Shown here: positions 8,393 through 16,599 of the stretch, in pieces
Position numbering within the stretch: position 1 is the first letter of the stretch
Layout of the letters: the number at the start of each line of letters is the position of its first letter
Assembly: GCA_963842125.1 (NCBI GenBank)
Contig: CAWJFE010000001.1
Location: 1,512,156 to 1,576,155, forward strand
DNA length: 64,000 nt
Reading direction: 5' to 3'
Source: CAWCWK01 sp963842125
GTDB taxonomy: Bacteria; Pseudomonadota; Alphaproteobacteria; Rhizobiales; CAWCWK01
Position numbers and translations under genes: made by a program
The notes under the pieces: model-generated
Told to the model about the DNA's origin: nothing
The model's database searches: none
The model's input: the letters and a program-made list of their open reading frames with translations, nothing else

Positions 8393-9591
8393 CGGGCGGC
8401 CGCTCCATGAAGGGTCGTGGGATCGTCGGCGGGCGCTTCCACCGGCTGCGGCGGGCGCTTCGCCTTCCACGGCTGCGCCTTGAACCAGCCGACGCCGTAG
8501 GCGACGCCGATGAGGATGGCGAAGCCGGCGAGGTTGACCAGGGGCACCGTCAGCGCGTTCCGCCCGATCTGGTCGAGCGCGAAACCGGCCATCCGCGCGA
8601 GGAACATGCCGGTCATGAAGATCGCGAGCGATTGCTGGCCGACCTTTCGAATGACGTCGATCACCCGGCCGCGCCAATCGGTGTGGACGAGCCGCCTCCC
8701 CATCGGTCCGACCGCGACCCAGGCGAGATAGGCGAGGGCGAGGAAGTGGACGTAGCGCAGGATGCCGAAGCCGGTCTTCGTCGTCAGCGGGCCGAGTGCG
8801 ATCGCGGTCTCGCGCAGTTCCGGCACGGCGCCGAGGATGCGGAAATAGGCGAGGGGGATCGTCGCGACGACGATGACGGCGGCGATGACGACGAGGCGCG
8901 CCGTCACGGGTGGCGGCTTCAGCCAGCCACGCATGAAGGCAAAACCCGTGAAGAAGACGAGCTGCCAGGCGAAGGGGTTGAAGAACCAGTTGCGCTCCGA
9001 CCAGGGCTCGGCCGGCAGCTCGGCGAGACCGGTCGTGCCGAGCGCCCAGAGGACCGTCACGAAGAGCGCCACCAGCCAGACATTCGCCTTCGCCAGCGCC
9101 ATCACGAGCGGGATCATGGCCAGGATGACGAGATACATCGGCAGGATGTCGAAATAGTTCGGCACGTAGGTCAGCGTGACGAGGCCGACGAGGTTCTCCT
9201 CGGCGTTCTTGAAGAACGGGTGGAGGTTGAGCTGGCCGACATAGTCGCGCTCGAAGGCACCCGTCGCATCGAGTGCCGCCATCGTGGCCGCGATGGCGAT
9301 GAAGAGGCCGATATGGGACCAGTAGACCTGCCAGACGCGGTGGGCGATGCGGGCGGTCCCCATCCACCAGCCATGGCGCTGGAAGGCGCCGCCGAAGGCG
9401 ATGGCCGAGGCCATGCCGGAGCAGAAGACGAAGATCTCGGTCGCGTCCGAAAAGCCGAACCGCGCCGGGATCCAGAGCGTCCAGGCGTTGCCCGGCACGT
9501 GGGCGACGAAGATGATGAACATCGCCAGTCCGCGAAAGACGTCGAGGCGGACGTCTCGCGGCGCGGGAGTGGCTGTCGGGGTGGGGATCAT
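8389..9591 (-). CDS. opgC: OpgC acyltransferase-like integral membrane protein
   Basis: A 400-aa polytopic membrane protein of the OpgC family (acyltransferase-3 superfamily), which in proteobacteria adds succinyl groups to periplasmic glucans. The N-terminal RLDVFRGLAMFIIFVAH with the conserved His, followed by about ten hydrophobic spans, is characteristic, as is the segment SERNWFFNPFAWQLVFFTG. The ATG at 9591 lies 11 bases after the TPR gene. Its stop overlaps opgG, so the two are translated together. The context supports glucan modification rather than an unrelated acyltransferase. Confidence 0.92.
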   Translation of the reverse strand: MIPTPTATPAPRDVRLDVFRGLAMFIIFVAHVPGNAWTLWIPARFGFSDATEIFVFCSGMASAIAFGGAFQRHGWWMGTARIAHRVWQVYWSHIGLFIAIAATMAALDATGAFERDYVGQLNLHPFFKNAEENLVGLVTLTYVPNYFDILPMYLVILAMIPLVMALAKANVWLVALFVTVLWALGTTGLAELPAEPWSERNWFFNPFAWQLVFFTGFAFMRGWLKPPPVTARLVVIAAVIVVATIPLAYFRILGAVPELRETAIALGPLTTKTGFGILRYVHFLALAYLAWVAVGPMGRRLVHTDWRGRVIDVIRKVGQQSLAIFMTGMFLARMAGFALDQIGRNALTVPLVNLAGFAILIGVAYGVGWFKAQPWKAKRPPQPVEAPADDPTTLHGAAAR

Positions 9592-9602
9592 GGACGCGCG
9601 GC

Positions 9603-10976
9603 TCAGCTCGCGATCGCCAGGCGCGCGGCCTCCTCGCGGGCTTGCGCGATGAGGTCGTGCCGATCCCGCGCGAAGCGGTCGAGATGGCCGCCCCGCTGCC
9701 TCGTGCGGGCGTCGAGCAGCGCGGAGGCATCATTGAGCCGTCCGGCCCGCAAGGCCGCCTCGACGGTCAGCCGCTCGAAGACGTCGCGCTGCGCATGGCT
9801 GCCGCCGATGGTCTGGAGCGTCGGATGGGCGGCGGCGAGGTGTGCGTAGGCCATCTCGAACCGGCCCTCGCCAAAGGCTTCGAGCCCCGTCGCGGCGTCG
9901 AGGCCGGGGCGGGCCATGGTGCGGTCGATCTCCGTCTCCCGGCGCTGTGCATCGAGGTGGATGCGGGCGAGAAGACCGTGCGCGGCCTCGCGCCGGCCCC
10001 CGCCGACGAGGGCGAGCATGTAGTGGAGATCGGCGAAGGCGAGGCACCCGTCCTCGATTCGCCGGCTCGCGATCTCGGCCAACTCCTCCCAGCGCCGACC
10101 GACGGGCACGCCCTCGATCTGGAGCCGCATGAGGAGCGAGGCGGCGTTGGAGATGTCGCGGTAGTCGTCGGTGTGATCGGCCCGGATGGTCTCGTCATAG
10201 AGGCGCAGGACCTCGGCCATCTCACCCCGGTCGAGATGCATCAGCGCGAGGTGCCACCAGACGTGGTAGCGGAAATTGTTGCAGTGCGCCCAGGCCTCGC
10301 GGCGCGGCAGCAGCCAGTCGAGGCCACGCTTCGAATTGCCCGTCATGTCGTAGACATGGGCGACGGCGTGGAGGCCCCACGCATCGTCCGGCGCGCGCTC
10401 CAACGCCGCGCGGCCATGCGCTTCGGCAGCGTCGTATTCGCCGGCTTCTTCCAACGCGAAGGCGGTGCAGCCGTCGAGATAGCCGCGCATCGGGTGATCA
10501 TCGCCCCAGGCGGGCGCGATGCGCTCGAGCGAGCGGCGCATGCCGCCGGCATCGCCCAATACGAAGCGGATCGACTGGCCGAGCTTCATCGCCAGCGCGT
10601 CCTCGGGGTGGTGGGCGAGAACGTCCTCCATGCACCAGGCGGCGCCGGAAGGCTGGCCCTGCAGCCACATGTCGAGCGCCTTGACGTAGAGCGCCTCGCG
10701 CTGCGTGAGCGTCTCGACGCGGTCCTTGATCCGGTCCAGGCAGTCCTCGGCCGTCCCGACGAGTTCGCGGCGGGCGAGAAGGAGGCAGAAGAGGCCCTTG
10801 CAGGCGTGAGCGAGCGCGAAGTCGGGCGCGAGCGCCAGCGTCTCGGCCATCCGGTCGGGCGTCGTGGCGGCGTGCGAGAGGAAACCGCGAAGCGTGCCGT
10901 TCCAGGCCTCGATCGCGGCGGCGGGCGCATCGGTATCACCGAGCGTGAGGGGCATTCCGCAGACATCTGTCGTCAT
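9603..10976 (-). CDS. TTC38-like tetratricopeptide repeat protein
   Basis: A 457-aa, mainly helical TPR protein. Block by block it resembles the eukaryotic/bacterial TTC38 (tetratricopeptide repeat 38) family: LTQREALYVKALDMW, HPEDALAMKLGQ, DDAWGLHAVAHVYDM, CNNFRYHVWWHLALMHLDRGE and GGSHAQRDVFERL. No signal peptide, so probably cytosolic, with unknown partner. The ATG at 10976 (MTTDVCGMP) was chosen because homology starts just after it. It is the first gene of the minus-strand run leading into opgC (11-base gap), so it may belong with periplasmic glucan synthesis; no functional link is established. Confidence 0.85.
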   Translation of the reverse strand: MTTDVCGMPLTLGDTDAPAAAIEAWNGTLRGFLSHAATTPDRMAETLALAPDFALAHACKGLFCLLLARRELVGTAEDCLDRIKDRVETLTQREALYVKALDMWLQGQPSGAAWCMEDVLAHHPEDALAMKLGQSIRFVLGDAGGMRRSLERIAPAWGDDHPMRGYLDGCTAFALEEAGEYDAAEAHGRAALERAPDDAWGLHAVAHVYDMTGNSKRGLDWLLPRREAWAHCNNFRYHVWWHLALMHLDRGEMAEVLRLYDETIRADHTDDYRDISNAASLLMRLQIEGVPVGRRWEELAEIASRRIEDGCLAFADLHYMLALVGGGRREAAHGLLARIHLDAQRRETEIDRTMARPGLDAATGLEAFGEGRFEMAYAHLAAAHPTLQTIGGSHAQRDVFERLTVEAALRAGRLNDASALLDARTRQRGGHLDRFARDRHDLIAQAREEAARLAIAS

Positions 10977-11248
10977 CGTCGTCTTTCCAGATCTGGCCCC
11001 GAATGTGCATCCGGCCCCGAGCGGGTTCGCGAACGTCGCGCCCTCGCGAGGCCAGGCCCCCGGCCCTATCTTTCGCAGGTGCCGAGACGGGCTGCCGCCA
11101 ACCCGTTCGCATTGTCGCTCGGGACGGCCTGCGGACAAGCAACGCCTTTTCACATGCCTGTGATGGCCCCTTGATGTCCGGCCCTCGTGAATTCGCGGTA
11201 AGGTCGCACCCTTCGACGCGCGAAACCGGCAGCGAAACGGGCGAGACC

Positions 11249-12445
11249 ATGAGAAGCACGATAGCGGCGGGCGTCCGCCCGGCTCTACTCCCGGTCCAGG
11301 GCACGGCTGCCGCAATAGCGGGCACGCTGGCGATTTGCGTGGCCGTGCTTGCCTTTGTCTATGGCGGGCAGCGGGCGGGTGCCGGCACGGTCATCGGTGT
11401 CTTCGCGGGCGTGGCGCTCTACCACGCCGCCTTCGGCTTTACCGGCGGCTGGCGTCGCATGGTGACGGAGCGGCGCGGGCGAGGTCTGCGGCTGCAACTG
11501 GCGTTGATCGCCTCGGTCAGCCTCGTCTCGCTGCCGCTCCTGGCCTTCGACGAGGCGCTTGGGCTGCGGATCGGCGGCTTCGTCTTTCCCTTCGGCGTCG
11601 GCGCGATGGTGGGGGCGACGCTGTTCGGGATCGGAATGCAGCTCGGCGGTGGCTGCGGCTCGGGCACGCTCTTCACGGTCGGTGGCGGCAGTTCGCGCAT
11701 GGTGGTGACGCTTGTCGCGTTCGTCGCAGGATCGCTGATCGGTACGGCGCACCTTCCGGCCTGGAACGCCTTGCCCCGCGCCTCCGCCATCTCGCTGCCC
11801 GCGGCGCTCGGTCTGCCGGCCGCGATGGCCGTGACGCTGGCCGGACTCGGGCTCGTCGCGCTCGTCTCGCTCCGGGTCGAGCGACGGGCGCACACCGAGC
11901 GCCCGCCCGTGCCGCCGGCCGGGGGCTGGATCAGGGGGCCGTGGTCACCGGCCATGGGCGTCGCCGCGCTCTTCCTCGTTTGCATCGCCTGCTTCGTGCT
12001 TCTCGGGCGGCCGTGGGGGATCACGTCCGGCTTCGCCCTCTGGGGCGCGAAGATCGCCTATGCGCTGGGCGTGCCGATCGAGACATGGCCCTATTGGCGC
12101 GGGCAGATGGGCGCGGTGGAGCGCTTCGTGCTGGCCGACACGACGTCGGCGATGAATGTCGGCATCGTCCTCGGCGCCCTTCTCGCCGCCGCGCTCGCCG
12201 GCCGCTTCGCCCCCAAGCGCGCGCTGACGGGTGCCGAGATCGCCACCGCCGTCGCGGGCGGCCTGCTGATGGGCTACGGCGCGCGCTTGTCCTATGGCTG
12301 CAATATCGGCGCCTATCTCGGCGGCATCACCTCGGGCAGCCTCCACGGCTGGCTCTGGTTCGCCTTCGCGTTTGCCGGCAGCACGGCGACGGTGCTGATG
12401 CGCGGGCGGATGGCGCGAGATTCGCGCACGGACCCGATCGGCTAG
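11249..12445 (+). CDS. YeeE/YedE family (TsuA-like) membrane transporter
   Basis: A 398-aa membrane protein with about ten hydrophobic spans. It carries the family's conserved cysteine motifs GGGCGSGTLFTVGGG and SYGCNIGAYLGGITSGS; in the structurally studied TsuA these cysteines pass thiosulfate ions through the membrane. A role in uptake of thiosulfate or another sulfur compound is therefore likely but not proven. I chose the ATG at 11249 because the upstream open frame is not membrane-like. It is divergent from the TPR gene (272-base gap) and followed by a long repeat-rich intergenic stretch. Confidence 0.85.
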   Translation: MRSTIAAGVRPALLPVQGTAAAIAGTLAICVAVLAFVYGGQRAGAGTVIGVFAGVALYHAAFGFTGGWRRMVTERRGRGLRLQLALIASVSLVSLPLLAFDEALGLRIGGFVFPFGVGAMVGATLFGIGMQLGGGCGSGTLFTVGGGSSRMVVTLVAFVAGSLIGTAHLPAWNALPRASAISLPAALGLPAAMAVTLAGLGLVALVSLRVERRAHTERPPVPPAGGWIRGPWSPAMGVAALFLVCIACFVLLGRPWGITSGFALWGAKIAYALGVPIETWPYWRGQMGAVERFVLADTTSAMNVGIVLGALLAAALAGRFAPKRALTGAEIATAVAGGLLMGYGARLSYGCNIGAYLGGITSGSLHGWLWFAFAFAGSTATVLMRGRMARDSRTDPIG

Positions 12446-12490
12446 AGAAGGCCCTGCGACTGTCGGGCGGGTCGCTATCCCACCTCCAGG

Positions 12491-12521
12491 CGTCATTCTC
12501 GGGCACCGCCCCAGAATGACG
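12491..12521. repeat. Short inverted repeat
   Basis: The arms CGTCATTCT and AGAATGACG are perfect complements around a GC-rich loop. There is no T-run, so this is a palindromic intergenic element rather than a clear terminator of the YeeE gene. Together with the next entry it occupies most of the 392-base gap between 12446 and 12837. Confidence 0.5.
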
Positions 12522-12613
12522 ATCAGGTGAGGATTCGGTTTCGAATTGGCGGTTGAGGGCGCGGCGACAGGTCCTCGTCACCCGACCCGCTGGCCCGTTG
12601 CGGCACGTGCGAC

Positions 12614-12733
12614 CGCTAGAGCGCGTCTGGTTCATATCCATTCAACGAACGCCCTCTAGCGCATTGTTTCTGCGCGGTTCCCCACGCTGCGGTGCTATCG
12701 CCCCTCCGCTGGAACGGCTCTAGAGCGGCAACC
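12614..12733. repeat. Rhizobial-type intergenic repeat with CTAGAGC ends
   Basis: About 120 bases bounded by CCGCTAGAGCG and GGCTCTAGAGCGG, with an internal GCCCTCTAGCGC and the segment GCATTGTTTCTGCGCGGTTCC. Elements of this kind are dispersed in many Hyphomicrobiales genomes. It does not encode a protein. Only one copy is seen in this window, so its repeat nature rests on resemblance. Confidence 0.45.
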
Positions 12734-12837
12734 TTGCCTGTGGAGGGCCGCATATAACCTCGCAACCGCAACGGCTCGGGCGCGTTGTCTGCCGTGGCCC
12801 TCGTCCACCTTTCGCTTCCTGACAAAGGCCGCCTCGC

Positions 12838-14733
12838 TTGGAAACCGCAACAGCTATTGCCGTCTTCTGCATCGTCTTCGGCGGCTTCGCCTCGCAATGG
12901 ATCGCCTGGCGGATCGGCATTCCGGCCATCGCGCTCCTCCTCCTCGTCGGTCTCAGCGTCGGGCCGTTCTTCCAGTTGGTCGATCCGGGCACGGCGTTCG
13001 AATCGACGTTGCAGCCGATCATCAGCCTTTGTGTCGCGATCGTCCTCTTCGAGGGCGGCTTGGCGCTCAACTTCAAGGAGTTGCGGGCGGCAGGCTCCGG
13101 CATTCGGCGGCTCACGCTCGTCGCGCTGCCACTCAACTGGCTGCTGGCCTTTCTTGCGGGCTATTACATCGCGGGCATGAGCGTCGGCATCGCGATCCTC
13201 TTCGGCGCCATCCTCACGGTGACGGGGCCGACGGTCATCATCCCGCTCCTGCGGCAGGCGCGGCTGAAGCAGCGCCCGGCCTCCTTCCTCAAGTGGGAGG
13301 GCATCGTCAACGACCCCATCGGCGCGCTCGCCGCGGCCGTGACGCTCGAGATCCTCATCCTCGCGCAATACCCCGATCAGGGCGTCGGCAGCTTCTTCGG
13401 CGTGATGGTGCTCGGCATCGTGGTCGCGCTCGGCCTCGGGCTCGGCTCCGCCTTCCTCGTGCGCTGGTCCTTCGCGCGCGATGCCGTGCCCGAAATCCTC
13501 AAGATGCCGATGCTGCTGAGCTTCGTCCTCACCATGCATTCGCTCTCGAACGTGGTGCTGCACGAGGCCGGGCTCATCGCCGTCACGGTCTTCGGCGTCG
13601 CGCTCGCCAACATGAACATCGCCGGTCTGGCCGAGCTGACGCGTTTCAAGGAGACGCTCGTCGTGATGATCGTCTCGGCGCTCTTCATCATCCTCGGCTC
13701 CGATCTCGACCCGCAGGTGCTGAGCCAGGTCTCGCTGCCTTTGATCGGCGTCACGCTCGCCATCGTCTTCCTCGTCCGCCCGGCCGCGATCATGCTCGCG
13801 ACGATCCGCTCGGGCATGACGTGGCAGGAGCGGGTGCTGGTCTCATGGATCGGCCCGCGTGGCATCGTCGCGGCGGCCATCTCCGGCCTCGCGGCGCTCA
13901 AGCTGATGGAATACGAGTACCCGACGAGCGAGCTCCTGCAGCCGGCCGTCTTCGCCGTCATCGCGGCGACGGTCCTCCTCCATGGCTTCTCGATGCGCCC
14001 GCTCGCGCGCTGGCTCGGCCTCACGACGACGGTGCGGCCCAGCCTCGCCATCATCGGGGCCTCGCCCTGGTCGACCGACCTCGCCACGACGCTGCACGGC
14101 ATGGGCGTGCCCATCACGCTCGTCGACACGCACAAGAACGCACTCAAGGACGCCCGCCGCGAAGGCGTGACCGGGCTGCAGATCGAAGCGCTGGCCGAGA
14201 AGGGCGAGGAAGCGTTCCACAAGACGCCACACGACTACGTCATCGCCGCGACGCCCGACGAGATCTACAACGCGCTCATCTGCGCCAACCTCGCGCCCGA
14301 GATCGGCCGCGAACGCGTCTTCCAGATCGCCGCCGGCGGCGGCCGCCTCATGGACGAGCGGCGCGGCCTCTCGCGCGATGTGCGCGGCAAGATCTGGGCC
14401 GATGGCGACATCAATTTCGAGGGCTTCGAGACGCGCCACAAGGATGGCTGGCGCTTCCTCGTCTCGGACGTCACCGAGGCGCTGGCCGTGGAGGACGTGC
14501 CGCGCTCCGAGCATGTCGTGCCCGTCCTCATCGTCCACGCCAACGACATGCTCTCGCCCGTCTCGCCCGAGGGCACTGGCGGGCCGGGCCTCGCCGAGGG
14601 CGACAAGATCGTCAACTTCGCGGCGCCGCAATCGCTCCGCGCGGTGCGGGAGCCGGCAGACGATGCCGGCGAGGGCGCGCCCGTCGATCCGGGCGGCGAT
14701 GTCGTGACCGTCGCCCGCGTGGCCGTGGACTGA
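12838..14733 (+). CDS. Na+(K+)/H+ antiporter, CPA1 type, with C-terminal TrkA-like domain
   Basis: A 631-aa protein. Residues 1-400 form about 12 membrane spans of the NhaP-like cation:proton antiporter fold, with the ion-binding EGIVNDPIGA and the GPTVIIPLLR and GPRGIVAAAISG segments. Residues about 400-600 are a cytosolic regulatory region beginning SLAIIGASPWSTDLATTL, which looks like a nucleotide-binding TrkA-N domain. Start: TTG at 12838, the only start codon near the beginning of homology. No partner genes lie nearby. Transported cation not determinable. Confidence 0.88.
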   Translation: METATAIAVFCIVFGGFASQWIAWRIGIPAIALLLLVGLSVGPFFQLVDPGTAFESTLQPIISLCVAIVLFEGGLALNFKELRAAGSGIRRLTLVALPLNWLLAFLAGYYIAGMSVGIAILFGAILTVTGPTVIIPLLRQARLKQRPASFLKWEGIVNDPIGALAAAVTLEILILAQYPDQGVGSFFGVMVLGIVVALGLGLGSAFLVRWSFARDAVPEILKMPMLLSFVLTMHSLSNVVLHEAGLIAVTVFGVALANMNIAGLAELTRFKETLVVMIVSALFIILGSDLDPQVLSQVSLPLIGVTLAIVFLVRPAAIMLATIRSGMTWQERVLVSWIGPRGIVAAAISGLAALKLMEYEYPTSELLQPAVFAVIAATVLLHGFSMRPLARWLGLTTTVRPSLAIIGASPWSTDLATTLHGMGVPITLVDTHKNALKDARREGVTGLQIEALAEKGEEAFHKTPHDYVIAATPDEIYNALICANLAPEIGRERVFQIAAGGGRLMDERRGLSRDVRGKIWADGDINFEGFETRHKDGWRFLVSDVTEALAVEDVPRSEHVVPVLIVHANDMLSPVSPEGTGGPGLAEGDKIVNFAAPQSLRAVREPADDAGEGAPVDPGGDVVTVARVAVD

Positions 14734-14891
14734 GGCGCGATCGGGCGCATTCCGGCTTGACGCCGCCGCACCCCATCGCGCATGGTCCGCGCCATGACGA
14801 CGCGCGCCACCATTCGGATGATTTGCCGCTAGCTTTCATAAGCTGGCCGCAACCGCTCGCGTCTTTCTCCCTTCCTTGAGCGACCCGGCCA

Positions 14892-14955
14892 GCGGGTAGA
14901 CCCTAAGCCGGGTAGACCCTTGGCCGGGTGGACCCTTGGCCGGGTTGACCCTTGG
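14892..14955. repeat. Four tandem 16-bp units, each with a GGGTnnACCC dyad
   Basis: Units at 14892-14907, 14908-14923, 14924-14939 and 14940-14955 follow CCGGGTnGACCCTTGG; the first is diverged. Each contains a perfect dyad around variable central bases (GGGTAGACCC twice, GGGTGGACCC, GGGTTGACCC). The array ends 38 bases before the cysS ATG, so it lies in the cysS leader or promoter. Confidence 0.75.
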
Positions 14956-14993
14956 CCAGGATCGGGCGGCAGCGCCCCCTCGAGGACGGATAG

Positions 14994-16427
14994 ATGGATT
15001 TCACGCTCTACGACACGATGACCCGCCAGAAGCGGCGCTTCGACCCGATCGACCCCAGAAACGTCCGCCTCTACGCCTGCGGCCCGACGGTCTACGACTT
15101 CGCCCATATCGGCAATGCGCGCCCCGCCATCGTCTTCGACGTGCTCTTTCGCCTGCTGCGCCACACCTATGGCCCAGACCACGTCACCTATGTCCGCAAC
15201 GTCACGGACGTGGACGACAAGATCAACGCGCGCGCCGCCGCCGAGGGCGTCTCGATCCGCGACCTGACCGAGCGCACGCTCGCGCAGTATCACGAGGACC
15301 TCGACGCCCTCGGCTGCCTGCGGCCCTCAGAGGAGCCGCGTGCGACCGAGTTCATCCCCGACATGCTCGCCATGATCGGCCAGCTCGTCGAGCGCGGCCA
15401 TGCTTATGTCGGCGAAGGGGAGGGGGCCGGACACGTCCTCTTCGACGTTTCCTCCATGGCCGACTACGGCGCGCTCTCCAACCGGAGGCTCGACGAGATG
15501 GAGGCCGGAGCCCGCGTCGAGGTCTCCGGCTACAAGCGCAACCCCGGAGACTTCGTCCTCTGGAAGCCCTCCCTTGCCGGCGAGCCCGCCTGGGACAGCC
15601 CCTACGGCCCCGGCCGCCCCGGATGGCACATCGAATGCTCCGCCATGTCGGCCAAGCTCCTCGGCGAGACCTTCGACATCCACGCCGGCGGCCTCGACCT
15701 CATCTTCCCCCACCACGAGAACGAGATCGCGCAGAGCCGCTGCGCCCACGGCACCGAGGTGATGGCCAACTACTGGCTGCACAACGGGTACTTGCAGGTC
15801 GAGGGGCGCAAGATGTCGAAGTCGGAGGGGAACTTCACGACGATACGGGATGTGCTGAACGGCCATTCGAGACGGGACGTACGTCTCGCGATGCTGAAGA
15901 CCCATTACCGCCAGCCCATCGACTGGACAGAGAAGGCGTTGCGCGAGGCAAACGCAAACAACTACGTCCTCGACCGTAAGATCGGAGGGGTAGTCTTCGG
16001 TTCGGCGCATGTCGACGAGCAGTGCCCCACGAGCGCTCGCGGTTCGAGCGCAGTGGGTTGCCTTTGCGACGACTTGAACACGCCGGCTGCCATCGCGGCG
16101 CTTCAGGCCATGCCGTCGTCGGGGCCCGACGTCGAACTGCCGGCGATCGTCTTCGGCCTGGGTGTGCTGGGCATTCTGCCGAGCCGGACGCAGGCGGCGT
16201 TCGACGCGAACGATCTGCCGGTCGGGATCCGGATCGACGATTTCGAGCGGGAGGCGCTGGCCGGCGACGTGGACGTCCCCGGCATCGAAGCCCTCATCGC
16301 GTCACGCACCGAAGCCCGCGCCGCCAAGGATTTCGCCCGCTCCGACGCTATCCGCGACGAGCTCGCCGCCATAGGCGTCTCCATCAAGGACGGCCCAAAC
16401 GGCACCACCTGGGAGCTGGCACGATGA
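14994..16427 (+). CDS. cysS: Cysteinyl-tRNA synthetase
   Basis: A 477-aa class Ia synthetase that charges tRNA-Cys. The visible signatures are CGPTVYDFAHIGNARP (HIGH motif and first zinc-ligand Cys), the zinc-site segment GWHIECSAMS, HHENEIAQS, and KMSKSEGNF. The C-terminal region includes LNTPAAIAALQAM and the DFARSDAIRDEL helix typical of CysRS. The ATG at 14994 follows a GAGG-type ribosome binding site and the tandem repeat array. Length and motifs indicate an intact enzyme. No T-box elements are seen upstream. Confidence 0.97.
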   Translation: MDFTLYDTMTRQKRRFDPIDPRNVRLYACGPTVYDFAHIGNARPAIVFDVLFRLLRHTYGPDHVTYVRNVTDVDDKINARAAAEGVSIRDLTERTLAQYHEDLDALGCLRPSEEPRATEFIPDMLAMIGQLVERGHAYVGEGEGAGHVLFDVSSMADYGALSNRRLDEMEAGARVEVSGYKRNPGDFVLWKPSLAGEPAWDSPYGPGRPGWHIECSAMSAKLLGETFDIHAGGLDLIFPHHENEIAQSRCAHGTEVMANYWLHNGYLQVEGRKMSKSEGNFTTIRDVLNGHSRRDVRLAMLKTHYRQPIDWTEKALREANANNYVLDRKIGGVVFGSAHVDEQCPTSARGSSAVGCLCDDLNTPAAIAALQAMPSSGPDVELPAIVFGLGVLGILPSRTQAAFDANDLPVGIRIDDFEREALAGDVDVPGIEALIASRTEARAAKDFARSDAIRDELAAIGVSIKDGPNGTTWELAR

Positions 16428-16440
16428 CCGCGCCTCATAC

Positions 16441-16571
16441 GCCCCTTCTCCCCTCGCGGGAGAAGGTCCGGCAGGGGATGAGGGGGTGGAGCCGCCTTGC
16501 AGGCGCGTCGCCAGGACCGACACCCCGTCATCTGCCCTGCCGGGCACCTTCTTCCACGAGGGGAGAAGGAC
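16441..16571. repeat. Large imperfect palindromic intergenic element
   Basis: The left arm (CCCCTTCTCCCCTCGCGGGA onwards, from 16442) and the right arm (ending CGAGGGGAGAAGG near 16569) are complementary over about 45 bases with a short centre. This is the CCTTCTCCC...GGGAGAAGG palindrome often dispersed between genes in Rhizobiales. It fills the cysS-cimA gap and could fold as a long RNA hairpin. Confidence 0.65.
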
Positions 16572-16599
16572 AGACTTGCGCTATCGCCGAGCTCCGCAC

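Noticed and set aside
12446..12837. Terminator or small RNA in the long gap after the YeeE gene
   Set aside because: The hairpins lack a T-run and look like dispersed intergenic palindromes; no promoter-terminator pair is seen.
14734..14993. T-box riboswitch before cysS
   Set aside because: No specifier stem, no T-box sequence and no terminator; only the tandem dyad array is present.
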